A stretch of 64,000 bases of DNA from contig CP154956.1 of assembly GCA_039621445.1 (NCBI GenBank), forward strand, positions 23,238,743 through 23,302,742, read 5' to 3'. The notes below the pieces were generated by a model. It saw only the letters and a list, made by a program, of their open reading frames with translations, ran no database searches and was not told the DNA's origin. The stretch comes from Euglena gracilis. Its lineage: Eukaryota; Euglenida; Euglenophyceae; Euglenales. Position 1 is the stretch's first letter. Every line of letters starts with the position of its first letter. Positions 54,274-63,473 of this stretch are shown here, in pieces. The position numbers and the translations under genes are program-made.

Positions 54274-55176
54274 ATGGAAGATGACAAGAAGTACCATGAG
54301 GTGAGGAGACGGCCCAGACAAGAAGATGGGGATGATGCCTGGGAAGAGGCACTCCGTCAGCGATACGGAGATCGCTACAAGGACAAGGCCCAGAGACAAG
54401 CTATGAGGCAGCAGTCCAGAAAAAGAAGGAAGCTGGACATCGAGCAACGCTGCCAAGAACATTCTGACTACCATGAGCAGCGGGAGTACCAGCCCCGCAG
54501 CAGTGGCCAAAGGCCGGGCCAGCGGGAGTTCCAGCCCCGCAGCCCCAACTGTGCTGACCACAGGCAGCAGGAGGACCAGCCCTGCAGCCCCAGACAGCCC
54601 AGGCAGTGGGAGAGACAGCCCCACAACCCCAGACAGCCCAGGCAGTGGGAGAGACAGCCCCACAGCATCAGAAGGTCCCCTGCTGTAGGGCCCAGGCAGC
54701 AGGAGAAACAGAGACAGCCCTGCAGCAGCCCCACATGGCCACAGCCCAAAGCAGCATCATCATCCTCACCTGCAGATCCAGTCCTCAAACGAGGCATGAT
54801 GGACATGGACCTGGCCCAGAGAGGTAAAGTCGAGATGCAGACGACAAACCAATCCAAGCTGGACATGGACATGGCGTTGCAGCTGCAACTACAGCTTCAA
54901 CAACAGCAGCTGCAGCAGATGCAGCAGCTGCAGCAAATGCTGCACAACCAAGCCAGACTGCTGCAGCCCAACCCCCCCAGCATGCACCAAGAAGCCCAGC
55001 CACCACCACCATACTCCCCACCCAGAGCATCGACAAGGTCCACATCAACCACTTCATCAACTCGTTCTTCATCATCACCCTCTTCAACATCTTCATCATG
55101 CAGCTTGGAGAAACGACCCCACAGGAGAAGACACCCCACATCGACATTATCGACATCACCGGCATCGCCCCCCTAA
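54274..55176 (+). CDS. Retrotransposon ORF1, Q-rich basic protein (Gag-like)
   Basis: A 300-residue ORF starting at ATG 54274; the same frame is open a little further upstream without an ATG. The product is very rich in Gln, Arg, Ser and Pro. The N-terminus is charged, followed by a basic stretch (RKRRK near residue 50), a short repeat (RQPRQWERQPH, twice), a long Gln/Leu/Met tract near residues 210-230 that could form a coiled coil, and a Ser/Thr-rich basic tail. There is no CCHC knuckle and no recognisable domain. Its place upstream of the polymerase ORFs suggests an RNA-binding, ORF1p/Gag-like role, which is inference. It ends at a TAA just after a run of six C, where the +1 frame is open into ORF2. 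Confidence 0.7.
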   Translation: MEDDKKYHEVRRRPRQEDGDDAWEEALRQRYGDRYKDKAQRQAMRQQSRKRRKLDIEQRCQEHSDYHEQREYQPRSSGQRPGQREFQPRSPNCADHRQQEDQPCSPRQPRQWERQPHNPRQPRQWERQPHSIRRSPAVGPRQQEKQRQPCSSPTWPQPKAASSSSPADPVLKRGMMDMDLAQRGKVEMQTTNQSKLDMDMALQLQLQLQQQQLQQMQQLQQMLHNQARLLQPNPPSMHQEAQPPPPYSPPRASTRSTSTTSSTRSSSSPSSTSSSCSLEKRPHRRRHPTSTLSTSPASPP

Positions 55177-55225
55177 AAAGTACCAGAAGCACCGCCACTC
55201 CGCACATTGCTGTCGCTACCTCTTT

Positions 55226-57409
55226 GTGCATGAAGCCACCCCCCCCCCAATCCATCAGAGCTGGCATCCCCACAAAACCGGGGGGGGACACCCTCATACT
55301 TGGCAAGAAAAACTGGGAAACACCCAGAAAAGGGAATTCAGGAGCCCGATGGCCCACCCCTGTCTAAAACAATTGCAGCATCATGGTCCACCCCCCGCCC
55401 CATACCTGGAGGAAGCCCCGCCGACATATTGGGGCCAACCCCCCCTCCCGAATGCGTCAGGCCTGGAACAGCTGGAAGCAGACATCACTTCTGGGGGGAC
55501 TTTGGGGAACATGTTTGGATTGGCGGCCCATGGAGAGGAGACCCCCAGCCTGGTCGCCGGGGGGGGCGGGCCAAGGCCCAGCCCCGCCCGACACCAGCAG
55601 GGAGGAGACCCCCAAGGTGCGCCAACCCCCCAAGAGCTAACGGGGAACCCCACAACAGATGGCAGCATGACCTGGGATTGGGATTGGGATTGGGACCCCT
55701 GGTCCTCCCCGTCTGCCCCCCCGCGTGACATGGCTCAAGAAAGCCGCCCTGCCTGGAACAGTACGGCCCCTTACCGCATCTTTGCATCACCTCCCCCCCA
55801 GCCTCCCTATGTCTGGGACGGTAGTCAGTGGGAGTTCGGCGCCACGCTGCTCGGTGGCTGGGTGGAACAACCGGCTGGGCTGTGGCAGGAAACCGTGCCA
55901 GCCCCCCCCCCAAGCCCCGCAGAGGGCATACCCGACCCCCCGGGTGCAGAAGACCGCCCCCGCGGACGGTCCCCCCGGGAGGAACTGCGGGCCAAATTTT
56001 TGGCTCGCCGTGAAAGCAGACAGCAGGCAGGGGGACAGACCCTGGCCGAAAAGGTGGCTTGCACTCTGCGCCTTCTCTGCGAAAGGTGGGAGTTTTGCGG
56101 CCGTGAGCTGGACTTCGTCCGCCGTCACCACATGTGGGGCGCCCCCTTGGAGAGCGCAAGGGTGCCGCTCGCAGCGCCTCCCTCGCCTTGCCCGCGCCAA
56201 AACCCAACAAAGGGGGAGATTATACGCCTCGCCCGAGCGCTTCACGCCCAACGGCCGGGCCACCTCCGGGAGGAGGGCCTCCAGTGGTCGCCCCCCCCCA
56301 TGCTACGGAAGCGGGCGCCTCGGGCTTCCTCGGCGCTGCCCCCGTCGCCACCACGCCCCAGGGTCGGACCCAGGAATCGCCTCACCCCCTACCCCCCCGT
56401 GGTGTGCGCAGCAGCATGGACGGATATCCCCGACCTGCCTCCGTCCTGGCTGCACAAGGTGTGCCGCCTGCGCTGTCTGTGGTCAGACGTAGAGGTACTC
56501 TATCACCGCCAGAACAAAGTAGCATCGACTCGTGTACCCTACCCGAATTGTGCTGCGCTCTTCTCCTGGGGACGGGGGGAAAGTCTGCTTACCTGCGGGG
56601 ACATCGAAGCTAACCCCGGACCCTGGCGTCTCCCAGGACCCGACTCTGGAGATCTCCTGCACACCCTGCGCAGCCTCCAGATGAGTGACCTGTTCCTCGT
56701 ACGGCTCACCGACATGCCCCTGCCGGGCCCGGACGGGGGACGACCGTCGCTGCTGCTGCCTGCCTATTACTACGTCCGGTGCACCCTCTGCGGGTCTCAC
56801 ACTACCACGTCAGGAGCCGGTTGGTGCCTGCATCACCAGTCCTGCTGCCCTGTGCTGCTGGAAGCACAGGCCGACATCGGCGGGGACCACCGCGCCACCG
56901 GAAGAGGAGAAGCGATCCTGACGGACGGTGACATCAACCCCCTGCCCGGGCCTTCCTCCCCGCTGTCGGACTACATGCTGGACCCCAAGTGGGTACTATG
57001 GTGCCTGCACGAACTGGGTATCAGCCCGGATATATGGCCGTTGGTGGACGCATTTGCGGACAGGCACAACAGCCAGTTTGCCTCCTTCTGGGATGAGGCC
57101 GTGAATGTCTTTCTCCAACCTTGGTGCCGAGCGGAGGCTTTGTGGATGAATCCACCCTTTCACGCGCTGCCGCAAGTGCTCCAGCATGGCTTGAAACATG
57201 GTATACACGCAGTCGTCCTAGCCCCTGACTGGTCCCCAGCCTTGCTGCGCCTGAAGGCGGTGGCCTCGCGGTCAGTGCTACTGCCGAAGGCTCCCCTCTT
57301 CCGTGTCCGTGGCACCGCGCTGCTTCCCCACCCCCGCTGGCGCACATGGTGTCTCTATCTTCACATCGCGCCGCCATCACCCGCCTCCCGCCTCCCCTCT
57401 GACATCTGA
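55226..57409 (+). CDS. Retrotransposon ORF2: Pro-rich region, two 2A-like segments, DIRS/Ty3-like C-terminal domain
   Basis: Open for 727 codons. The open frame extends back into the end of ORF1 and the first ATG is at 55349, so initiation or +1 frameshifting is uncertain. The first ~430 residues are Pro/Trp/Gly-rich with no known domain. A 2A-like segment (GDIEANPGP) is at 56570-56623 and a degenerate one (GDINPLPGP) at 56900-56953, with a Cys/His-rich stretch (CTLC...CLHH..CC) between them. From about 56964 to 57390 is a domain with VDAFADRHNSQF, WMNPPF and VVLAPDW. This pattern is familiar from the region after the polymerase in DIRS/Ty3-type polyproteins. Its last ~150 bases overlap the open frame of ORF3, which is one frame further on. 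Function of the N-terminal part is unknown. Confidence 0.75.
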   Translation: MHEATPPPIHQSWHPHKTGGGHPHTWQEKLGNTQKREFRSPMAHPCLKQLQHHGPPPAPYLEEAPPTYWGQPPLPNASGLEQLEADITSGGTLGNMFGLAAHGEETPSLVAGGGGPRPSPARHQQGGDPQGAPTPQELTGNPTTDGSMTWDWDWDWDPWSSPSAPPRDMAQESRPAWNSTAPYRIFASPPPQPPYVWDGSQWEFGATLLGGWVEQPAGLWQETVPAPPPSPAEGIPDPPGAEDRPRGRSPREELRAKFLARRESRQQAGGQTLAEKVACTLRLLCERWEFCGRELDFVRRHHMWGAPLESARVPLAAPPSPCPRQNPTKGEIIRLARALHAQRPGHLREEGLQWSPPPMLRKRAPRASSALPPSPPRPRVGPRNRLTPYPPVVCAAAWTDIPDLPPSWLHKVCRLRCLWSDVEVLYHRQNKVASTRVPYPNCAALFSWGRGESLLTCGDIEANPGPWRLPGPDSGDLLHTLRSLQMSDLFLVRLTDMPLPGPDGGRPSLLLPAYYYVRCTLCGSHTTTSGAGWCLHHQSCCPVLLEAQADIGGDHRATGRGEAILTDGDINPLPGPSSPLSDYMLDPKWVLWCLHELGISPDIWPLVDAFADRHNSQFASFWDEAVNVFLQPWCRAEALWMNPPFHALPQVLQHGLKHGIHAVVLAPDWSPALLRLKAVASRSVLLPKAPLFRVRGTALLPHPRWRTWCLYLHIAPPSPASRLPSDI
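56570..56623 (+). other. 2A-like segment 1 (canonical)
   Basis: Encodes GRGESLLTCGDIEANPGP. The D-I-E-x-N-P-G-P ending matches the 2A ribosome-skipping consensus exactly. Skipping would separate the Pro-rich N-terminal part of ORF2 from its C-terminal part. Activity is inferred. Confidence 0.85.
56900..56953 (+). other. 2A-like segment 2 (degenerate)
   Basis: Encodes GRGEAILTDGDINPLPGP. The GRG lead and xxLTxGDI core are retained, but the E and critical N of the 2A consensus are lost (N-P-L-P-G-P). It probably does not skip; it looks like an eroded copy of the same module. Confidence 0.6.
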
Positions 57410-60400
57410 AAGGCGGGAGCTGTCGCCCCCTCCGGCCCAGCTTCTCCGTCGCCGGCACGTCCCGTACCTCTCCTCCTACGACCTGCCTCCCATGAGCGAA
57501 TGGGGCCACGACGCCACCGTCCCCGAGCGTCCGTATACTCTCCACTTGGGCGGCCGGGATTATTTCTTGTGGGGCGACGGTCTTTGGGATCCCCGCTTCC
57601 AGCCTGAGGACTCATGCCCTATCTGCAAAGGCTCCCACTGGCCTTGGGTGCGGTGTAGTCTCCTGCATGGTTCTGAGTCCTTCTCGCTTCAGCCGACAAT
57701 CCGCGTGACCCGCGGGTCGTCCCGTTGCCGCAATTCCCTGCTGCCTTCACGTCAGTGCAGCGTATGCCGGGCTTTGGCGGGCAGGGGATCGCTGCTAACT
57801 TGTGGCGACATTCACCTCCACCCCGGCCCTCTGGCTTGTGCGGTGACACGCAATCCCCGTGCCTCGCTCCTACACGCTTACGCCCCGATACTGCATCACC
57901 AGCGCATCCAGCAAGTGTCTCTCTGGACCGGCAGAGGGAGTTTGCTGACATGCGGCGATATCGAGAGCAACCCCGGACCCTCAGGAGACCAGCGGACAAC
58001 CACCGTCGGCAAGAAACGCAGCGCAGCACCACCCAGCCCCAGGAATGCCCCACCGGCCGACTCCATCCCGGACCTGGCACACCCCGGCGACGATGTGCCA
58101 GCGACCATGGTCATCGATCGCAACGGCAATGGCTCAGACCTCCGACAGATCATCGCCCCGTGCCTCACTATTCCATCGCAGCCGGCCAATCTGCAGGACA
58201 TCCTGATGTGCCGCACCAACACTGTTCTCCACGTCCCGGCTGCGAACCAGCGCGATGTGACGGAGACCTTAGCTGACGTCGTCACTGAGTATGCGACCAA
58301 ACCAAACGGTGATAGTCTCTTCGCCGTCTTGGCTTTCCCCAAGTTAGTCCTGCGCACCGTCCCCACCAGCGGCAGGGAAGCAGCAGAGGATATTTCCACA
58401 GCCATCTCCAGGCGCATCCAGCTGTTCCGCCAGGGTCAATACGACGCACTGCTGAGGGAGCTTCGGTCGGCCACAAGTTTGCCGGCCTCGTCCGTGGAGA
58501 CACGCACGGCCAAGAAGGCGCGGGTCGAACCCTCGTCGGTTCCCGACGCCGTCCTCCGCCGCGCCCGCACGCTGGTGGGAGAAGGGGCCCCGTCCAAGGC
58601 CCTGCAGGTCCTCTTGTCCGATGGAACACATCACTCCAGCGACCCAGCCGTGTGGACCAAGCTGCAGGACCTGCACCCAATGGGTCGGCCAGTCAACCCC
58701 AACAACCTGCCGGGGAAGGTTCCCCCGTTCCCGGATGGGCAACGTATTCGATGGGAGGAGCTACTGCGTGAGGCTATCCTTCGCTTCCCACGGACGTCTT
58801 CCCCCGGGCCCTCCGGCTTGCGCCCTTGTCACTTACAAGACGCTGTTCGCCGCCCAGGCCACGGCGCACGCCTCCTGACGGCGCTGGGGCTTCTGGCCGC
58901 CGCGTGGGTGGATGGCACTCTACCCTCGGACCACGCCCCCAGCTGGTGCTCGGCCAACCTGACTCCTCTACGCAAGAAAGATGACGGGGTAAGGCCAATC
59001 GCAGTGGGTGAGACCCTCCGCCGTCTGGTGGGGAAGGCGCTACTTCACACCGGAGCTGCCAAGGATCAAGTTGCCCGGCTGGGACCCCTTCAAGTTGGGG
59101 TGGGAGTCTCCAACGCGGCCGAGTCTGTCACTATCACGACACAGAACCTGGTCCGGAAGCTAGACCCCATGGGCAACTGGGCTGTTTTACAGGTGGATTT
59201 GAAGAATGCCTTCAATACCCTCGACCGCACGGTCCTGCTCCAAGAAGCGCAGACGCGCACGCCCGCACTGTTCAATTACCTGCGGTTTGCCTATGGCCAG
59301 CCAGCGCACTTGTTCAGCGGCGGACGGACCCTCTCATCCACCAGAGGCACGCACCAGGGCTGCCCCTTGGGCCCGATCGGCTTCGCCGTGGGTCTCCACA
59401 GCATAGTCGAAACCATTGCACAGCAAGCAGAGTTGCTCTGGTCTTCCTGGTATCTCGACGACGGGCTTCTAATCGGCGAACCTTTGGTGTTGCAGAAGTG
59501 CCTGGACTTTCTGCGACTGGAGGGCGAACGCACCGGGGTGCAACTGAACTTGGCCAAATGTGTGGCCTGGGGCCCTGCCGCAGCCCGCATCCCTGGGCGA
59601 GAACACCTCCAATTGGTCCCCTGGATCGAGAACTCCGGCATCACCGTCCTCGGATGCCCTATTGACTTCCCTACCACCGCGGGGCACACAGCTGCTGCCT
59701 GGGCGGAGGCCACGAGCCGAATCGAAAAGGCGACCGACCTGGTCACCTCGGTATCAGACCCCCAGCTCGCACACCACCTGCTGCGATCATGCCTGGACGG
59801 TTGCAAGGTGAACCACCTCCTACGCGCCTCAGAGTCCTACGAAGCACAAGGAGATGTAACAAGGTGCGGTGAAACGATCTTCGGCGCCTTCGAGGACATC
59901 CTCGGTCACGCACTCAACGCGGACCAACGCCAGCAAGCCGCTCTCCCCCTTTCCAACGGTGGTTGTGGTCTTCGCATTCCCGCCGCCTGTCAGGGCGCGG
60001 CTCGCACTGCGGCTTTATGCCAATATTACACCCACGGGCACAAGAAGGTCGCGTGCCCTGCTTACGTCGCTGCTCCATCCGGACGTGTCTGTCAACAACC
60101 CGCCAACGACCTCTGCTCCGCGTTGGGTCCACAGCACCCCGAAAGTCAACGGCTGCTCACTACCCCTTCCTTCGCATCAGCCTCGGTTAACGACACCTCG
60201 CAACGATGGTGGCAAACCCAACTGTCCCGGACCACGGTGGATGGCCTGCTGAGCAGAATCCCTTCTAGAGACCAAGCCCGGCTGATGGAGCAAGCGCACG
60301 GAATTGGTCATGGGTGGATGGTCGTCGCACCACACGAGGCCCTGCATACCACAATTGACGCGGTCGACTACCGCCTGGGGTTGCGCTGGTGGCTTGGCCT

Positions 60401-60992
60401 GCCTCTGGCTGACGCCAACGGGACCTGTGCTGGCTGCCAGAATGTCACGGATGCATATGGTGACCATGAGATCTGCTGTATCCGGAACAACTTCGCCAAC
60501 AGACACAATGCCGTTCAGGACGCACTGTTTAACCTCCTGTCCGCAAACGGCCAAAGTGTACAGCGCGAAGTTCAGGTGCCCAATCAACCGGACACCTCGC
60601 TCCGTCCAGCCGACCTCCTGCTCGCCACCTGGCAAGACGGCAAGCCCACAGCCGTCGACCTGACGGTTGCGCACGGATGGCAAGCCGCAGAGAGGTGCGG
60701 GACCCGGGAACGCTGGAGGACCTTCCTCAAGCGTCGTGAGCAGGCAAAACATGCCAAGTACGACATCCCATGCCGCAACGGCGGCTGGTCTTTCGCCACC
60801 GTGGCAATGGGCACGTGGGGAGGGCTGGGACCGGAGAGTGCTAAACTATTGGCCAGAATGATTAAACGGACCGCCACATGGGAGCAAGGTGACGTACGCT
60901 GCTCACGCCAGGCTGAGGGATATCAGCGGATCGCGTTAGCCCTTTTCCGTCAAGTCGCACAGATGCTGCGCCCGAAACACTTCCTCCGCTGA
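57303..60992 (+). CDS. Retrotransposon ORF3: 2A-like segments, reverse transcriptase, zinc knuckle, restriction-like endonuclease
   Basis: Open from about 57255; the first in-frame ATG is 57492, giving about 1166 residues. N-terminal CPIC and CSVC pairs are followed by two 2A-like segments at 57780-57830 (DIHLHPGP, degenerate) and 57930-57980 (DIESNPGP, canonical). The reverse transcriptase shows motif A (VDLKNAFNTLDR, ~59190), motif B (GTHQGCPLGP, ~59347) and motif C (WYLDDG, ~59449). The C-terminus has CAGC...GDHEICC then NRHN (60424-60510). It ends with RPAD-x(14)-VDLTV (60600-60663), matching the CCHC plus restriction-like endonuclease of R2-clade elements. It should make cDNA at a nicked chromosomal target (target-primed reverse transcription). 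YLDD replaces the usual FADD. No RNase H was seen. No stop interrupts it, so it may be active. Confidence 0.88.
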   Translation: MSVAPRCFPTPAGAHGVSIFTSRRHHPPPASPLTSERRELSPPPAQLLRRRHVPYLSSYDLPPMSEWGHDATVPERPYTLHLGGRDYFLWGDGLWDPRFQPEDSCPICKGSHWPWVRCSLLHGSESFSLQPTIRVTRGSSRCRNSLLPSRQCSVCRALAGRGSLLTCGDIHLHPGPLACAVTRNPRASLLHAYAPILHHQRIQQVSLWTGRGSLLTCGDIESNPGPSGDQRTTTVGKKRSAAPPSPRNAPPADSIPDLAHPGDDVPATMVIDRNGNGSDLRQIIAPCLTIPSQPANLQDILMCRTNTVLHVPAANQRDVTETLADVVTEYATKPNGDSLFAVLAFPKLVLRTVPTSGREAAEDISTAISRRIQLFRQGQYDALLRELRSATSLPASSVETRTAKKARVEPSSVPDAVLRRARTLVGEGAPSKALQVLLSDGTHHSSDPAVWTKLQDLHPMGRPVNPNNLPGKVPPFPDGQRIRWEELLREAILRFPRTSSPGPSGLRPCHLQDAVRRPGHGARLLTALGLLAAAWVDGTLPSDHAPSWCSANLTPLRKKDDGVRPIAVGETLRRLVGKALLHTGAAKDQVARLGPLQVGVGVSNAAESVTITTQNLVRKLDPMGNWAVLQVDLKNAFNTLDRTVLLQEAQTRTPALFNYLRFAYGQPAHLFSGGRTLSSTRGTHQGCPLGPIGFAVGLHSIVETIAQQAELLWSSWYLDDGLLIGEPLVLQKCLDFLRLEGERTGVQLNLAKCVAWGPAAARIPGREHLQLVPWIENSGITVLGCPIDFPTTAGHTAAAWAEATSRIEKATDLVTSVSDPQLAHHLLRSCLDGCKVNHLLRASESYEAQGDVTRCGETIFGAFEDILGHALNADQRQQAALPLSNGGCGLRIPAACQGAARTAALCQYYTHGHKKVACPAYVAAPSGRVCQQPANDLCSALGPQHPESQRLLTTPSFASASVNDTSQRWWQTQLSRTTVDGLLSRIPSRDQARLMEQAHGIGHGWMVVAPHEALHTTIDAVDYRLGLRWWLGLPLADANGTCAGCQNVTDAYGDHEICCIRNNFANRHNAVQDALFNLLSANGQSVQREVQVPNQPDTSLRPADLLLATWQDGKPTAVDLTVAHGWQAAERCGTRERWRTFLKRREQAKHAKYDIPCRNGGWSFATVAMGTWGGLGPESAKLLARMIKRTATWEQGDVRCSRQAEGYQRIALALFRQVAQMLRPKHFLR
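57780..57830 (+). other. 2A-like segment 3 (degenerate)
   Basis: Encodes GRGSLLTCGDIHLHPGP. The lead and the final PGP are kept, but E and N of the consensus are both His. It directly follows a CxxC pair. Confidence 0.65.
57930..57980 (+). other. 2A-like segment 4 (canonical)
   Basis: Encodes GRGSLLTCGDIESNPGP, an intact 2A consensus, 150 bases after segment 3 and well before the reverse transcriptase. Skipping here would release the RT-endonuclease protein with an N-terminal proline. Confidence 0.85.
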
Positions 60993-61429
60993 GCATGCCC
61001 GCCCGCCACCTCAAAAGATGCCAGCACAAAACCAAGACCACGGACCTGAATACTGGCCCACAAGGTCACCCGGTCGCCCAAGCGCACCGCCGTGGGCCTG
61101 CAGAGCCCGGAGAGGGCTGCCCGGAGAGCGCGAACCCATCGGCAGCCGAACGCCTACTTACTGCACGACCAAGCCGCAGCCGTCAGACTCCTCTGCTAAT
61201 CCCTGCCACGCCGCACTGCCACACTGCCACACATTTCTCCGCTGCCTTAACCTTCCCGCCTTCCATACCCTACTCTACCCGACCGCCGCTGCCCTCCCCC
61301 CCCCCCCTGCACTCCCAACCACCCCTGACTATCCATGGGGTCTCCCCATCTGTGCATAGCTCTCCTCTCCCCTGGACACACAAATCCAGTAGGCAGTGCC
61401 ACTGGTCGGTGGACTCGGTTCGCCCCACC

Positions 61430-62055
61430 ACCGTTTCTCATTCTTCATCCATTTTGCACTTTCTGATCATGAGCTGAGCCCACTTGACACAGCCGGCCAC
61501 CACCTCGTCTGCTGCTACCGTAACAACCTCGTTCGGCGGCACGGGGCAGTGCAAAGCTTTGTCTTGAATCTGGCACAACGAGCTGGCTTTCCTGCACGTC
61601 GAGAAGAAAAAGCTGAGGATGGAACACGACTGGGTGATGCTTTTATCACTCGATTCGACGCAAATGGTCCCGCAGCCATTGATGTCACAGTGAGGCACCC
61701 ACTTGCACCCTCCAGGTCACCTCCAGCTCAGGTGGACAACTGGCACAATCGACAGGAAGAAGACAAAATCGCCAAATATGGGGAGCCTTGCAAGCGACGA
61801 GGTTGGACATTTATCCCACTGGTGATGGACTGCTACGGTGGCATGAGTGAAGCAGGCCAAGGATTCGTCTCCACATGCATCCGCCTCCAAACAAGCCAAC
61901 ATAACGGCTGGGAGAGGCGGGGTGTGGAGGCCAGTGCATGGCAGGGGCTTGGAATGGCTTTGATGCGTGAGCTGGCACGACAACTGGCATGGGGACAGTG
62001 TCCCGAGCAACTGCTTGATTGCAGTAGCGCTGGTACGCATTCCCCGTATTTCTGA
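61430..62055 (+). pseudogene. 5'-truncated copy of a related retrotransposon (zinc knuckle plus endonuclease end only)
   Basis: About 205 codons on the plus strand parallel the C-terminus of ORF3: GHHLVCCYRNN then RRHGAVQ (versus GDHEICCIRNN, NRHNAVQ), a GDAFITRF...AAIDVTV stretch (versus RPADLLLAT...AVDLTV), and a shared KYGEPCKRRGW / KYDIPCRNGGW block. Residue identity is low, so this is a different subfamily rather than a duplicate of the upstream element. The first CxxC of the knuckle and everything before it are missing. That is typical of incomplete reverse transcription, although the remnant frame is open to its TGA. Confidence 0.75.
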
Positions 62056-62059
62056 GTGT

Positions 62060-63329
62060 GACTTCATCCAGTGCATCTGCCACCTCTATCACCTCTACCA
62101 CCTTCGGTGGCCCACACAAAACAATGGCCATGGGGCCATCTTTCTTACCTGCCACACTTGGACGGCTTTGAAACCAAAAACACCAAGAAAAATCAGCTAA
62201 TGACACAAACACGCCAAAAGTGGCAAGCAAAAGCACACACACCCCCCTCTCTCCCCGCCGTATATATTGAAGATGGGACTTTCCCATTTTCCTCTAACCA
62301 TTGACCGCGGACGTGCACGGCACTCCATACAACCTTTTGTACTTTACACCCATAGTATCTACCGGCGACCTGTGGCCGCACAGGGAGTCATGAGGAGTTT
62401 CTCCTTGTGGCAAGGGCCAAAAGAGACGTCTCCCTGGGCCCGGGGCACGGTCCGGGTGAAGCTGTGCTACCCGCCGTGATGAGAGAAATTGGGAGCACTT
62501 TCTAAGTGTGTATTTTTTTGTCAGCACAAAACCATGGCTGCAAAGGGCCCAGGTGGGCCCGAAGACTTTGGGCCTGGTGGCCCTATACAAGTTACCGTCC
62601 TTGATGGACCTGTTGTGCAAGAAGTCCCTGGTGTGAGACACAACCTCAAAGTATAAATCTCAGGTCCCTGGCCACACCATTCCCCAGCAGCCCCATTCTT
62701 TGGAGATGTGTAAAAACCCCTCATTCCACCTCCTACTCTGCAGCACAGTTCCTCTGTCAGTGGTCTGAACAGAATCCTCAACATGTGTGTCTTTTTTGGT
62801 AACTGGGGCCCACACTGTTGCCTTTCATTTTCTGTATGCATCTCACCCGTGCAGTTACACCCATCCAATGGAACCGGGTTGAAACATCCCAGACCACTGA
62901 CATCCCAACCCAGCCTTCCTATCCTGCCCCCTCTCCCTCTGCAAACTCTCGTTTCCATGTACATGGTTGCTGGTGTTCTCATTTGCTTTCATAAAATGTC
63001 GGTTCAACAGAAGCACTTTCTCCAACGTCTCGCCAGAAAAACCAATCTCAAAAAAGCTGCTATTTTTACGTTTGCCAGACTGTCGTGGAATTTTTTTTGG
63101 TGGTTTCAGAAAGTGGAATAGCTGGCCATTGTTTTTCATGTGAGAAAAACGGTTTTTTTGCAAAAAAGATGTTTTTTTTCCCTTAAAAAAAGTTCCATTC
63201 AGGAGCATGTATCAAGTGGTTAAGGGGGTTCTCGAAAGGAATTTGTGTGGGGTCGGGTTTGGTCAAAATCCGCCTCGTCGGGAACAAATACTGCCCGTTC
63301 GTTCGACCGAAAAGGATTAAAAAAAAACG
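62060..63329. other. Non-coding stretch after the truncated retroelement
   Basis: No exon could be supported here. At about 62486 there is a motif similar to the retrotransposon leader (GCACTTTCTAAGTGTGTATT), perhaps the 5' end of another degraded copy. Confidence 0.35.
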
Positions 63330-63473
63330 TCCGGTTCTGGACATTTATAATCCTTCCCCGGCCCGGACCGAATTTAATCCGCCGAGGTTTGGTACCCAAA
63401 CCGAATTTAATCCGCGCGCCTTTAATCCCTAAGTATTAAGTGCCCGGCGCCTTTAAACTACCCCCTGTATGCC
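63330..63473. repeat. Right inverted repeat flanking the retrotransposon region
   Basis: Inverted partner of 53955-54090, ending CTACCCCCTGTATG. Together they bound 9.5 kb holding the full element and the truncated copy. Whether they are ends of one element or two members of a small inverted-repeat family is not settled. Confidence 0.55.

Larger units (their letters stand above)
54100..61430 (+). mobile_element. R2-like (restriction-like endonuclease) non-LTR retrotransposon, apparently complete
   Basis: The unit holds ORF1, ORF2 and ORF3 in order, in three successive frames. A short 5' leader (54100-54273) is followed by coding sequence to 60992 and a C-rich 3' region to about 61430, where a truncated relative begins. 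Exact ends are not defined: there is no poly(A) tail or obvious target-site duplication. A motif in the leader (TTGGCACTTTCTGAGTGT, 54116) recurs with changes at about 62486. GC content is clearly above the flanks. RT plus endonuclease place it near R2/CRE-type elements; the ORF2 domain and 2A segments set it apart. Confidence 0.75.

Noticed and set aside
54785-55357. Minus-strand ORF opposite retrotransposon ORF1
   Set aside because: Mirror of the Gln/Ser codon-rich plus-strand gene; composition is low complexity Met/Leu/Ala.
55485-56263. Minus-strand and alternative-frame ORFs within ORF2
   Set aside because: High GC keeps several frames open; only the frame with 2A segments and the conserved C-terminal domain is supported.
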